This document shows, piece by piece, positions 52,166 to 64,000 of a stretch of DNA of 64,000 nt. The position numbers and the translations under genes were made by a program. The stretch comes from Lactarius indigo (taxonomy: Eukaryota; Basidiomycota; Agaricomycetes; Russulales; Russulaceae). The stretch is taken from NCBI GenBank assembly GCA_025766275.1, contig JAFKAC010000034.1, positions 248,001-312,000 of the forward strand. Direction: 5' to 3'. The notes beneath the pieces are model-generated. The model searched no databases. It saw only the letters and a list, made by a program, of their open reading frames with translations, and was not told the origin of the DNA. Numbering within the stretch: position 1 is the stretch's first letter; each line of letters opens with the position of its first letter.

Positions 52166-53318
52166 GTTCGGCACCACGTTTGGGAGATGCCCGTCTTGGG
52201 CTATCCTTGTGCAATATGAGTACTCGAGCTAAATGTTTCGTCACCTCGTCCGCAATCGCCTCGTCCATAGGCGGCTGCGGCTGCAGTTCGAATGGTTGCG
52301 ATTGAAGTTGAAACTGTCGCTGGGTTTGAGGTTGAGGGGAGGCGGGCTGAATAGCAATAGGGACCAGAGAAAGTGTTTGGTCTGGCTGTGGGTTACCGTC
52401 CGCGCAGCTGTTTTAGTCACCGCCATTTGTTGTTCCTCTTTAGCCCCCGCCATTGACAGCACATATAACTTATCATGTCGTCCTTTGCGTTACTGTAACA
52501 CAAGGAGTGGACAAATAGATTTTGAGGACAGGGTGGGTTTATGATGATATGATTGGTGCGGGTCGTGCCATGCAAATCTCGGCGACGGTTCCTCCCTAGT
52601 ACTACTGTACTAGGAAACCAGGTAACGCCCGCAGTTCTGTGCAACACGTGATTAACTCAAGCCTCTTCCTCAACGTCCAACCCACTCACTCACTCTAGCA
52701 CCAGGAACCCTTTCGAAAAATGGACCATCAGCACACCATATCGAATTTGTGCGTAAATGTCTGCTGACCCGCGACTGTCCCGTCATCGAACCATTACTCC
52801 AGGTCAGGTCCCTCTGCATCGGAAAATCGTCAGCTACGTATCGAGGTGACCGGTACGTACCTAAATCCTATAGTTGATACTCGATAACGTATTTTATAGT
52901 CCTCCGAGCTCTCAATATCAAGAAGCGGCGACTCCTGAAGAACCGGGTCTTCGTCACTGTGACCAATCGGGAAACGACGAAGAAGACGAGGAGCGTTTCG
53001 ATCAAGGGAGGAGCGGCGCAGTGGGATCAGAAACTAGATCCCTTGTACGACATCTCTTTTTGAATTCAATCTTTCCGGCTGAAACTCCTGTTCAGTTATG
53101 TACAGCCGTCATCGGATCTTGTATTGCGTCTTTATGCGGAGCGATTGGTGCACACCGATACACTTATCGGGACGCATCAGATACCAATACCTGTCGAATC
53201 ACAGATTGGTTTGTGTTTATGACGATATCGCTACTAGTAGCTGAACACCTTGTGTATAGATATCCCTGTTGATCTTAGCAATGGCGACGGACAAGGTGGA
53301 CAATCGATCCAACCGGTG
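52166..53318. other. Unit 2 upstream region of the NACHT-WD40 gene
   Basis: The part from 52389 matches 39950-40877 of unit 1. A candidate 5' exon starts after ATTTTATAG at 52900 (PPSSQYQEAATPEEPGLRHC, then NDEEDEERFDQGRSG) and stays open here, whereas unit 1 has a TGA. How it would splice to the exon at 53319 is not clear. Confidence 0.4.
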
Positions 53319-56300
53319 ATGCTCTACTTGACTATCACCGTGTCAGCGGAGCCGAATCCCACGAATCCTATAGCAAGTGAAGTAGGCGGCTCGCCAGCTA
53401 CACATCCCTCTATGACGCAAGACCCCATCAAAGACCCCACTGCTTCCGAGCCGCTTTCACCTCCGACGGATCAAGTTCCCACCGAGACTAGCGGTGCTGT
53501 GCCATCGATTCCTGATGTCCAGGCAGTGGCGTCACCGACCGAGGATGCTCTTCGTGATGCCGATGAAGCTATCAAGGCGATCAACACGTCGGATACATGG
53601 GAAGGTGCTATTGCGAGGATCCAGTGGATGATGGATACATTTAGCGCGGCTGCAGGAGTGCGTCACTGCGCAATTCCCTTTAAGCTTATGCTTGACTGAG
53701 CGTACTTCCGCTGTCAGCTTCACCCATACGCACAAATGGCATGCGGCCTGCTATTAGCGATTCCCAAGGTGGGTCGATTTTCGTTATTATAGTAAGGAAA
53801 CACTGACGCTGATCCGTATGCCAGACTCTCCTAGAACAGTTTCAAAATGATGACAATGTCCGAACTCTACTTGCGGCCGTACACGATGCGTTCGATTTCG
53901 CGAACCAGGAAAACATCCTGAAATCCATCGAGCGCGAGTCGAGGCAGGCCCGAATCCTCACGCTTATGTTGCAGCATGTCTGTAATTGCTGTGACTTGAT
54001 ACGATCGTATGCAAACGATTCCCAGTTCTGTAAGTATTCTACACCCATTTCAGTGGCCGAGGTAAACACACCGTTGTCAGGGAAGCGAACGTTGAAGAAT
54101 ATCGGCGGCCGAGTCAACAAACAGATCGAGGACCTCCGCACCGCCCTTCTCGAACTCCGAAGGGCCTTCTTGGACGAGGCTGCCATCACCACGGAGATAA
54201 CTACGCTCCAGATCCTAGACGACGTGGGAACAATCTCGGCCATGATTTCTAATAGGCTTGACGGGATGGTCACCCAACTGAAGTGGGTGTCCAGCCAGGT
54301 TTCAGACGTCGGTACGTAGCCCCAATAGCTTCAGGGTTGTCGATCTGATTACTGTCACAGATTTAGATGCGAAGATCAGAGAAATTCCGCATGGGACAGG
54401 CTCACGCTTCGTGCCGGAGAAGGGCTGCCTTCCAGGAACGCGCACAGCCTTCTTAGATCTCATCGTTAATTGGGTGAATAACCCTGACTCGGAGCGTGGT
54501 CTTGTACTTCTTGGACAGGCGGGTACGGGAAAGTCGTCCATCGCACACGAGATCGCACATCGCTTCGATAAGATGCACCGTCTCACATCATCCTTCATAT
54601 TTCTGCGGAAAGAGCAATCTCAGCGCGATGCTTACAAATTCTTCACCACTCTGGCTCGCGATCTCTCCGATAGATACCCTTCTTTCAAGACCGCGCTTGG
54701 AAGGATCGTGAAGGACGACTCCTCACTTCGGGTTCGTACCCGCGACTATCCCACACTTTTCGAATCGCTAGTCCTCCAACCGCTTGAGGGTCTCCACATC
54801 GTTGGCCCGATCCTTGTTGTCATCGACGCGTTGGACGAGAGCGGAGACACGGCTGGTAGAAATGGGTTACACGCATTCCTTGCCAAGAACTTATTCAAAC
54901 TACCATCGAACTTTCGTGTGCTTATCACGTCGAGGCCCGAGGATGGCATCCTATCTGCGTTCAATGGAGCGCCATCGACTGTCATCAAATATATGAATGA
55001 CTCTGAACTGGCAGCTAGAACGGAGGACGATATACTGACCTTCCTTCAGATGTTACTCCCTTCGGATGCGTTCGAAGAGCACGGAGTCGCGCTGACAAGA
55101 AAGGCAGAAGGTCTGTTTCAGTGGGCGGCTGTCGCTGGTGGATTCATCTTAGATCCTCCCGAATGCTTCGGGTTCAGCAAGAAGAAGTGCATAAACCACC
55201 TTTTGAGACTGACTACAGATCACGATGGACAAGATCCGTTGGACGAGTTATACAAGGAAGTCCTGGAAGGCTACTTCACACACCCGCAAGCTCGACTTCT
55301 ATTCCGTTCTGTCGTGGGACAGCTCATCACCGCATTCGAACCCCTCTCGATCCGCTCCCTGACCACTTTGCGAAGACATGGCCTCAATGGCGGCGACGAC
55401 GATGCTGATTCTGTTGTTATAATGCTCGGTCGTCTGGGCTCATTGTTGAGCAACGTTAACTCATCCGATGACACCCTTCCTATTCTTCCTCTCCATGCAT
55501 CATTTCGCGACTTCCTGACAAATAAGGAGAAGAGCGGAGATTTCTCTATTCCCGTTCGAGACGCCCATCACAAGTTGGCCCATTCATGTCTCGGTCTAGT
55601 ACTTCGCGACCTCAGATTCAACATGTGCCACATTGAATCGTCATATCTTGCTAATAGAGCCATTCAAGACCTTGAAGCTCGCGTCGCTAAACACATTTCG
55701 CCAGCATTATTATATGCTTGTCGTTTCTACGACGATCATTTAGAACAACTTTCATTTGAAACCGGTCTGTTTGACAAACTGCAAGCTTTCTTTGGCGCGA
55801 AATTTCTCTTTTGGCTTGAGGCCCTTAGCTTGGCGGGCGATATGCGTCTTGCCTTGCCAGCGTTGTCGTCTGTAAATGTGTGGCTAGCCTCTGGTCGAGG
55901 TGTAAGTTCGAACATCCATTCTGTGAAGCTGACGAACAACTGATGAAAACGGTCGCAACAGGTTTCTCCGGCAGAGCTAGAGAAATTGACCACGTTCATC
56001 AACGACGCCACTGCATTCGTGCGGTACTTCGGGATGGCGATGGCAAAGAGCGCACCGCATGTCTACCTTTCTACTTTACCATTTGCGCCGACTTGTTCTC
56101 TTGTTTCGATGCATTATTCGAGCATGTTTCCTCGAACACTGCGCGTCGAAAGTGGACGATTATCTCATTGGCCTTCATCAGAGATGGTGATTTCGAATGT
56201 CGGAGGCAGTGTCGATTCCATGGCACTCTCACCGGATGGCCAACGCATCGTCTCGGGCTCTGGCGATCGAGGTATTTGCGTGTGGAATGCCACAACAGGA

Positions 56301-58187
56301 GAGAGAGTAGCAGGACCATTTATCAAACACGCGATGTCTGTTGCATTCTCGCCAGATGGCCAGCGCTTTGCCTCAAGCGAGATCGATAACGCAATTGACG
56401 TGTTGGATGCCATGACTGGAGAGATCGTAGTAGGCCCGTGTAGTGGGCACACGCTATGGGTCACATCCGTGGCATTCTCCCCAGATGGCCAGTGCATTGT
56501 CTCTGGTTCAGCGGACGAAACAATTCGTGTATGGAAGGCTACAACAGGAGAGACAGTGGCAGGCCCACTTAGTGGGCACACAGCTTATGTCACGTCGGTG
56601 GCATTCTCCCCAGACAGCCAGCGAATTGTCTCTGGCTCGGATGACCAAACGATTCGTATATGGAACGCCACCACAAGAGAGTCGGTGGGAGGTCCATACA
56701 GTGGGCACACAGGTCGGGTCAACTCTGTGGCATTCTCTCCAGATGGTCAGCGCGTCATCTCGGGTTCGGAAGATAAAACGATTCGTGTGTGGGATGCCGT
56801 AACGGGAGAGACAACGTCGGGCCCATTTAGTGGACATACGAGTTCGGTCGAGTCTGTAGCATTCTCCGCAGATGGTCGACGAATCGTCTCGGGCTCATTC
56901 GATCAAACGATTCGCGTGTGGGATGCCATAACAGGAGTGGCGGTGGCAGGCCCATTTAGTGGGCACACTGGTCCAATTAGGTCAGTTACATTCTCACCAG
57001 ATGGCCAGCGCGTTATCTCAGCCTCTTGGGATGGAACCATTCGTGTGTGGAATGTCACAACTGGAGGGACGGCGGCAAGCGCATTTGATGGACATAGGGA
57101 TTGGGTCACGTGTGTAGCATTCTCACCAGATGGCAAGCGCGTTGTCTCGGGATCGGATGATCACACAATTCGTGTGTGGAATGCCATGACGGGACAACCA
57201 GTGACAAGCTCACTTATTGGGCACACGGGTTCAGTCACATCTGTGGCATTCTCCCCAGATGGTCAACGCGTTCTCTCAGGCTCGTTTGATTGGACAGTTC
57301 GTGTGTGGAATGTGACAACCGGAGAGACGGTGGCAGGCCCATTCAGTCCTGGAATCTGGGGCCCCTGTGTGGCATTCTCTCCAGATGGCAAGCGCATCGT
57401 ATCGTTTTTGGACGATGGATCAATTTGTGTGTGGGATGCTACAACAGGAGAGACGGTGGCAAGTCTATCCGCTGAACACCAAAACTTGGTCGGTTCCGTG
57501 GCATTTTCCCCAGACGGTCAGCGGATTGTCTGTGGCTCGTACGATGAACCAATTGTCGTGTGGAATGCCATAACAGGAGAGATAGTGGCAGGCCCATTTA
57601 GTGGGCACACGCATGCGGTCACGTCTGTGATATTTACTCCCGATGGTCAGCGTGTTGTCTCGGGCTCGTCCGATTCAACAATCCGTGTTTGGGATGCCTC
57701 GACAGGAGAAACAGTGGCAGGCCCATTTAGTGGGCACATAGGGCGGATCAACTCTGTGGCAATCTCCCCAGACGGCCAGTGCATTGCTTCAGGCTCGGAA
57801 GACCAGACGATTCGTATGTGGGACCCCACCACTGGAGAGCCAATGGCAGGCTCATACTGTGGGCACACACATTCGGTCCGGTCAGTGGCATTCTCTCCGG
57901 ATGGTCAGCGCATCGTCTCATCAGCATATGGATCAATTCGTATGTTGGATGTTACGACATGCAAGACGGAAAATACTGGACAAGTTGACTTCACTTACCG
58001 ATCGAAGATAAATGAGGAGGGATGGATATGTGGTAGCAACGATGAACTGTTAATGTGGATCCCGCCGTTACATAGGGATAATCTTCACCGGCCAGGTGAC
58101 ATATGGGTTGTGGGCGAACACGAAACTCGCTTATGTCTTTCTGATTTTCCGCACGGTCATAGTTGGGATACTTGTATTGAGACCTAG
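53319..58187 (+). CDS. NACHT-WD40 NLR-type receptor, copy 2 (six exons)
   Basis: Exons: 53319-53657, 53718-53768, 53825-54029, 54081-54311, 54361-55901, 55962-58187. The intron structure is the same as in copy 1, giving 1530 residues. The helical N-terminus, NACHT (GQAGTGKSS, VVIDALDES, LITSRPE) and 14 WD40 repeats are all intact. The proteins differ at scattered positions, with an enrichment visible in the WD40 part (for example LSAEHQNLVGSVAFSPDGQR versus LSTGRRHSVTSVAFSRDGQR). One extra codon lies in an acidic loop (GGDDDADS). The upstream candidate exon is open, so this copy is the better candidate for a full-length product. Confidence 0.88.
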
Positions 58188-59978
58188 ATAGAAATACTAC
58201 GCCGATTCGCTGTGTAATGCACCTGGACTTCATGGTGAGATCGGACTCGAATATGGCGGGCCGGTGTTCCGACGACTGCATTACGCCATGCTTTCTGCTC
58301 TTCTCTCCTTCTCGCTCTCCTTTACTAACGATCATCTCAACTCGCTTATCCGATTTATTTTTAGTGTTGTCAAGGTGCGTTCCCATTAAGTACGAGCGAA
58401 TCCGATATCACAGAGGAGGGCATCATCGTACCTACCACACTTTTTGCCTCGATTTTGGCTTCAGTTTTCGGGACTCACCTTGCATGCCGCTACGATTCCC
58501 CCATAGTGCTTGATCAACCCCTACATCCTTACGACGTGTTCATCAACGCTACTGATATCGCTTGCTGCTCACAGTGTAAGCGCAGGACTCAGATGAGCTT
58601 GGGGAAAAATAGTCAGCGTATGGGCGCGCCCAGCGGTCCGCCACATTGCTTCATTATTGTAACACAAAATATCCATAGATTCAACTTTGCATGCTGGATG
58701 CGATGTAGTTGATCGCGTCCAGCAGGCTATCTGATGTACGGGCGTCTTGGCCTCTGGCACGAGCCAGCCAGACTACTATGTTAAGTTACGCTTCCTGAGG
58801 TCAGTTCCTCATGTGCTGCCTAGATCAACTCTGGCAGAGTGGGCGTCACCGCTGGGGCCGTACGATTGATGTGTAGACATTTCGACGCGTCTTTTCCGAC
58901 CTCTACTTTTTTTTTGCGTGTTCGATTTAGGGATTGAACTGAATGAGCCAACAACGTGCCTGTTCTCGTCGGCTCACATCTCTTCGCTGTCTCACGAAAA
59001 ACAGAAATGCCAAAGTCGGTGGCGGGATTGCCGTTGATTTGGGTCGAGGCAGAATAAGAAACTTCCACTTACTACCGCGAACAATCGTACGGTCTGGTCG
59101 GTTGTTGCATTCCACCCAGGTCTCCAAATTTTCCGTTTGCCGGAAAACCGGCTCGGCCCTCTTCCAGGGTTGTCGACCGAATAGCAACAAAAAAGGCCTC
59201 TGTCAGATCAACGGCGTATAGACGTGATAGTCAGTCCTCCGGCCTATGAGCCGATCTATCGCTTCGACCAGTCAGCAGCGCCTGGGTGCTTTTGGATCGT
59301 CGTCTTTCTTGGTAATAGACAAATTTATTAGCTGAAGTAGCGAAACGGTTGGTTGAACAAGACAAGAACGTGGAAGAACATGGCAACCGATCTGATCCCG
59401 CGGGATCAGAATCAATTTTAAGTCTGTGGTACTTTACTAGAATAAAACCGTCTGCGTGTTTCACAGCCAGAGGGAGGAAAGGGCTACACGTAAGGAGCCA
59501 CTGTGATGAAGAGTATCAGCAATCCAGGCTTGGACCTGACCTCTATTTAGAAAATACCAAAAAAAAAAAGGCGTTGACTGAAATTATCAGTGCACGAGCC
59601 CTGCGTCTATACATTGCGGTAAAGTAGCTCTCGCAACACAAATCAACTTGACGAGGTCTTTGGTAGGATTTCCTGACGAGACAACCGTGACCTGGGGAAT
59701 TTAAAGATTCTCACATTGAGTTTCAGGACGCGATGACGTCGTTCACAGAGACGAGTCTTGGCGAAGGAGGGCACACCCCAGGAAAGGTCGCAGAACCGAA
59801 TAACAATAACGTTGTCCGCGGTCTCGGCAAGCGACAATGGAAGCAATTGGTAGAACAAGGGTGGATCGATGTCCATATAAGGAATGTCTTGGTCATCGAA
59901 GAGCGTCCCGGCAGTGTCCCGGCTTTCCACCTACGCCCGAGTCCGAGTCTTGGTTCGTCTTTGGCCACCATTTACCAG
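58188..59978. other. Unit 2 spacer between receptor gene and AP180 pseudogene
   Basis: Colinear with 45744-47458, with an additional insertion of about 70 bp near 58370-58440. No supported gene. Confidence 0.45.
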
Positions 59979-61650
59979 ATGTCTTCTTTCGAAAAGGTCG
60001 TCAAAAACGCTTGCAAACCAAAGCCTACACCGCCCAAGTCAAAGGTTAGCCTCCCACTTTCCGCATGCACACCAACTCACACCACCCCTCTCGGGTCAGT
60101 ACGTCGACCCAATCATCGCTGCAACATGGTCGGAGGATGGCGCCATCCATGATGTCTGCAAAGCTCTTTCCCCTCGCTTTCGAGAGCCAAATTCTATCGT
60201 CAGTTTGTCTCTACGATCGAATGAAGAGTAGGACGCGCCAGTGGGCTGACGACGATTCAGGTGGTGTTCAAGGCGCTTATTGTACTTCACACGATGGTTC
60301 GGAATGGTGCAACGGACAATGTACTCCAATACCTGTCCTCTTCGGATGTTCTACGATTGAAGAATGTCTCTGGCGGTCAATGGGAAGGTACGGGTCATAT
60401 CTTTCTTTCACCTCCGGACTTACTCACTTTGACCAGGTTACAATGCGCCTAAGAATCTCCAGCATTATGCTTTATATCTCGACACGCGCATACGTTTGTA
60501 CCGTGACCTAAAACACGATGCCATCCGTGTGCAGTCTGAAACGAACCGTGACATGCGTTTATCTATGTCACTGGAAGAGGACGGGCGACTCGCTCGTAAT
60601 CAGACTTTCGAGGACAGCACGCGAAAGGCACAGGCTTCTGGGGGCATCTCGAGGAGCAAGATGATCATGGGCCGTAAGCTTCGGGTGATGACGGTAGAGA
60701 ATGGCCTGCTCTGGGAGACCAAGGTGGTCCAGAAGCTGTTGGATGCACTCGTGGAGTGTAGAGTAAGCTCCGACTTTTTACTTTTATATCTTCAGCTCAC
60801 GTTTTTTTCCTCAGTTCTACCTGGATGACCTGGGTGATGAGCTAACAATCGCGGCCCTTCGGATGCTCGTCAAAGATCTCCTTGTTCTTTTCCAGGCTGT
60901 CAATGAGGGAGTTATCAACGTACTAGGTAAGGTTTCGATCAGCCCTATCTAGGGTACTCCTCGCCGACACTCCACTCCGTACAGAACATTATTTCGAAAT
61001 GTCACACGTCGACGCCGAACAAGCTCTTACCATATATCGGCATTTTTTCAAACAGGCAGAGTTCGTAGTCGAGTATCTTGGCGTCGCGAAGAAACTCCAA
61101 ACCTGAAACATGTACGTTTCCCCGATCTTACTTATCAGCGTGCGGCTCATGACCTTTTCGTACAGGCCCCTGTATCTTTCGTGGGAGACTTGGAGGAGTA
61201 CTTGAACGATCTTAACTTGGAGCAGAACAGGATCGAATACAAGGCCAGCAAGGACTCCGCGGATAAGGGCCTCAAGAACGGTCGGCCTAACCTGAAGAAA
61301 GCAGAGAAAGGCGAGTGCGCTAACACAAATTATTGGGATTACTTACTCATTTATTTCTACCCGTAGCGGCGTCATCTACGTCAACGGCACCAGAAGCGGT
61401 AGGGTCTTCTAAAGGCGCACCGAAGATGGAACGACAATCTTCAACCCGCAAACTGCATAGTATGCACTTTTTCCAGATCATTTCATCCGCATCTTACCCG
61501 TTTTGTTCTCAGCCCTGCGGCTGACCATTTCCAACAGCAAGTAACGTACAACCCTTTCGATGCTGCTGGAATGCTCGCGTCATCTCCCACTTGCATGGCA
61601 ACAAATTGGGCAATGCCCAGGTCGCAAACGAGAAGGGCATGCAGCGGTAG
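59979..61650 (+). pseudogene. AP180/YAP1801-like ANTH-domain protein, pseudogene copy 2
   Basis: Exons: 59979-60044, 60100-60198, 60261-60387, 60437-60762, 60815-60926 and one from about 60985. They join in frame through the ANTH domain (MSSFEKVVKNACKPKPTPPK, YVDPIIAATWSEDGAIHDVC, VVFKALIVLHTMVRNG, YLDTRIRLYRDLKHDAIRVQ, FYLDDLGDELTIAALRMLVK, HYFEMSHVDAEQALTIYRHF, EFVVEYLGVAKKLQ). A 25-bp deletion near 61099, relative to copy 1, then shifts the frame into a stop. Downstream pieces are still visible (EEYLNDLNLEQNRIEYKASK, ADKGLKNGRPNLKKAEK). The lesion differs from those in copy 1. A truncated ANTH domain of about 270 residues could still be made. Confidence 0.85.
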
Positions 61651-63005
61651 TTGACTGATTTTGTGACCTGTTTCCCTTATTGATACTCCCACAGGCTGCT
61701 ACGCACGACATGAGTGAGCCAGTGAACACTCCACCAGAACTGTACACTTCACATTGTGTAAGTCAACACAATCCTCAACTTACACGATAATATCACAAAT
61801 TTTTTCAACACTCTTTTTAGTTGGGAGACGCGCGAGCTGGACTTCTGTTCCCATATCTGAGCCACAGACAGCGACAGCGCAGAGGGATTACCACGGGTTG
61901 GCAAAATCTGCACGGGATTTGTCGTGTACCGGTCAGGGTAGCCGTTTCCCAACTCGTACAAAACTGGTATCCGTCGAGCGGGTACCTGCAGGTTTTCCAA
62001 TTGTGTATCACTCCCAAATCCTCCCTTTTTGCTCAAGTTTTGCCGGTTTCTTTATTGGATCGCCTCGCTTCCACGTGGCTTAGCTGACGAATTGGACTCA
62101 TTCTCACGATGTCGCACCACACCGCTATCGATTCTCGCACTTTCCCGATCCCTTCCCATCCGAGTCTTTCCATGCATCTACCCACATCCATCTCTCTCTC
62201 TTTCGTCACCTTCACTAGTATCCCACCCTTTGTTATATTGTATCAAAGAGAATCGACGACAACGACAATGGACCACCTGTTTTCATCACACAATCACGAT
62301 GACAAACGGCCCCTAGGGCACTCGTAGACCAGCCCCGTGTCCCCGCACTTCAACCGTCATTGTTCAGTGTGACAGTGACGAGGTGAGTCAGGTGACCACG
62401 ACCGTGACGGCGACGCGACGTTGACCCGTGATACGACCAGTAAGTTATGGCGGCAACAGGGCGATCCTGCACGACGACGCCAACCACTGGCACTGTAGCG
62501 ATGGCATCCCCCTTCCTGGGCTCGCGCCCATCATTGCCGCCGTGTTCAATGCATCGGACACGCCCGTGTACCATTTCATTTACTTTTCTTTGCGGCAGCT
62601 TGGCGCAGTCACAGGACCTTGCAATCCTGCTTTGGGACATGCGATATTCCGTCATTTTTACATCGTGTGGTTTTCTTTTTCTTTTTAGATTCACATTTCG
62701 TCGTTTTCCTATCCCTACAGAATCCTACGAATCTCACGGCGTCGAACCTATACCATCAAGCAATCAAGTTTTATTATTTCTGTCCTCAGACTTCAAGGTA
62801 AGTCGTCAAAGTCTACGCTATCCCAACGACCGTGCTCGCAACTTCTACGGTCGATCTCACGGTGATCACGACTGCTACCGCGACAACGACCTCAATGACG
62901 ATTACAGTTACGACGACAATCACGCCACGGCAATGACCACAGTGACGGCAACAAAGGAGGTAGCAACCACAACGAGGTGACTGGAACCTTAACCACATGA
63001 TGGTG
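61651..63005. other. 3' part of unit 2, no supported gene
   Basis: Colinear with 49030-50480. Shared short frames carry independent indels, and no domain is seen. Confidence 0.45.
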
Positions 63006-63515
63006 GTAGTACATATATAACAATCGTGATATCAATATTCGGCCGTGAACTTGGCCAGGTGCGGGCCACCAATTTGTGTACGGTTTTGTGTGTCGAAGGC
63101 GGGACCGGATAGCACGGGCCGGTGTTCCGTTGAGATTCAACGTGGCAACTCTGTCAATGGCCTGCACGTGCCATTCGCCCAGTGAATTGACGATGAACAC
63201 AATCTCGACTATTCTCAACTCCTCAGAACCAACTATAGATCTGCGTGCTTCTCACGGGTGATCATCAATTTCACTTCTCGCTCTATTGCAAGATCACTCA
63301 ACACCTGGATGCGCACGACAAAGGGCTCAAGAGGCTAGCAGGCCACGCTCAGGATGTAGAAGAAGAGAAGCAATCCGTCGTCCTGCATTTCCTCGCTTCA
63401 CCGCCATGTCTGAGCCGAGGTGCTTGGCTCAGTTGATCTGAACATCCGAACACTTCGCGATTGCGCGGCGAACCTTCGTAAAGGTCGGTTTCTCCCATGT
63501 CTGTCTTCACATCCA
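63006..63515. repeat. Unit 3, truncated copy of the duplication
   Basis: Matches the first 0.5 kb of units 1 and 2 (ATCAATATTCGGCCGTG at 63031, then the same order of blocks) and stops at about 63515. Confidence 0.85.
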
Positions 63516-63616
63516 CGTGAACTTGGCCAGGTGCAGGCCACCAATTTATGTACGATTTTATGTGTCGAAGGCGAGACCGAATGGCACGGGCCGGCGTTCC
63601 GGTGAGATTCAACGTG
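63516..63616. repeat. Unit 4, about 100-bp fragment of the same repeat start
   Basis: CGTGAACTTGGCCAGGTGCA restarts the unit sequence directly after unit 3 (compare about 63047). It ends at ATTCAACGTG, after which the sequence is unique. Confidence 0.8.
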
Positions 63617-63868
63617 CAAGATCCCGGTGCCGCACGCCCCCCGTAAGTCGGGCTCACAGCGCATTTCAGCATGTCCCCCCTCTCAAGACCAGTTCGTAGT
63701 CATATAACTTCCGGAGCATTCTCTGCCCGAGATTTGTTTTCGCCACCCCGTCCAGCCCCATACACTAATTAGACTGGGAAAGGAAATATAGCTGCCACCG
63801 CGCTACGAAGCGGTACAGTACAACCTGAGGTACCACCTAATTTACTCAGTCCTTGCCGTTCTCACCTG
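63617..63868. other. Unique sequence right of the duplication
   Basis: No gene is supported here. It may contain the intron and second exon of the candidate at 63869-63967. Confidence 0.4.
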
Positions 63869-63967
63869 CTGCTCCCGCATCGGTAGCCAAGTACCGATAC
63901 TCACGCCAGCCGACACGGAACCAGCCATCACGGTGAACACTGCACAATTTTTGATGGCCCCGAACAT
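63869..63967 (-). CDS. Possible first exon of a small secreted or membrane protein
   Basis: The ATG at 63967 opens MFGAIKNCAVFTVMAGSVSA followed by GVSIGTWLPMREQQ, then GTGAGA, a plausible splice donor. The first 25 residues resemble a signal peptide or membrane anchor. No second exon could be confirmed and no family is recognised. Confidence 0.2.
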
Positions 63968-64000
63968 ATTTTATCCGTGTATTTAGAGATGGCTTTGGAA

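Larger units (their letters stand above)
50481..63005. repeat. Tandem segmental duplication, unit 2
   Basis: Second full unit, directly repeated after unit 1. It lacks the LINE insertion and carries an additional block with arrestin-like exons (51716-52388). The boundary motif ATCAATATTCGGCCGTG recurs at its start and at the start of unit 3. Confidence 0.9.

Noticed and set aside
60045..60231. Separate plus-strand proteins in the AP180 region
   Set aside because: They are exons plus unspliced introns of one ANTH gene; the GT-AG introns of 49-62 nt join them.

Overview
The window is nuclear DNA of a filamentous basidiomycete, most likely an Agaricomycete close to Rhizoctonia/Ceratobasidiaceae. 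This is an inference from introns of 49-62 nt, NACHT-WD40 genes of the type expanded in that group, a DUF6535 membrane-protein gene, and Ty3 chromodomain, Ty1/copia and LINE-type retroelements. No prokaryotic features are present.

Layout. (1) 1-2475: left host flank, with the 5' half of a DUF6535 gene on the minus strand running off the left edge and a possible last exon of another gene. (2) 2476-30684: a four-element nest of LTR retrotransposons in which every layer is closed by matched LTR ends and a 5-bp target-site duplication (TSD). Outermost is Ty3 element D (minus, 386-bp LTRs, TSD GGTGC). Copia element C (minus, 617-bp LTRs, TSD TATCC) sits in codons about 13-15 of D gag. Ty3 element B (plus, 508-bp LTRs, TSD GTTGG) sits in D's third open reading frame. 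Ty3 element A (minus, 494-bp LTRs that I read as identical, TSD GATTG) sits between protease and reverse transcriptase of its near relative B. (3) 30690-37059: right host flank with one long hypothetical gene (32445-34103, minus) and a candidate inverted-repeat element at 35516-36750. (4) 37060-63616: a tandem segmental duplication with a unit of about 12.5-13.4 kb, two full copies and two 3' stubs. Each full unit carries conserved unassigned sequence, a six-exon NACHT-WD40 receptor gene, and a broken copy of an AP180/ANTH-domain gene. Unit 1 alone carries a LINE-like insertion encoding only ORF1; unit 2 alone carries the 5' exons of an arrestin-like gene. (5) 63617-64000: right edge, with one possible signal-peptide exon.

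How the parts work together. All three Ty3 elements show the layout of Tf1-type self-priming: an 11-nt sequence inside the LTR, placed 34-35 nt after a TATA-like box, is complementary to the primer-binding site that starts 2 nt after the LTR. A and B have a -1 gag/pol overlap with a canonical GGGTTTT slippery heptamer, and a pol that runs past the chromodomain into a further domain of about 410 residues; in D this region ends in two CCHC zinc knuckles. From the inferred RNA start to the first ATG, A and B have 732 and 784 nt without a single ATG in any frame, although most of that stretch is an open frame resembling the N-terminus of D gag. B and D carry CGA-to-TGA nonsense changes and CpG transitions, the mark of cytosine-methylation or RIP-like decay, while A looks recent.

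The two NACHT-WD40 genes have intact P-loop and Walker B motifs and 14 WD repeats each. They are probably cytosolic NLR-type sensors, duplicated together with the passenger AP180 gene, which then decayed independently in each copy.
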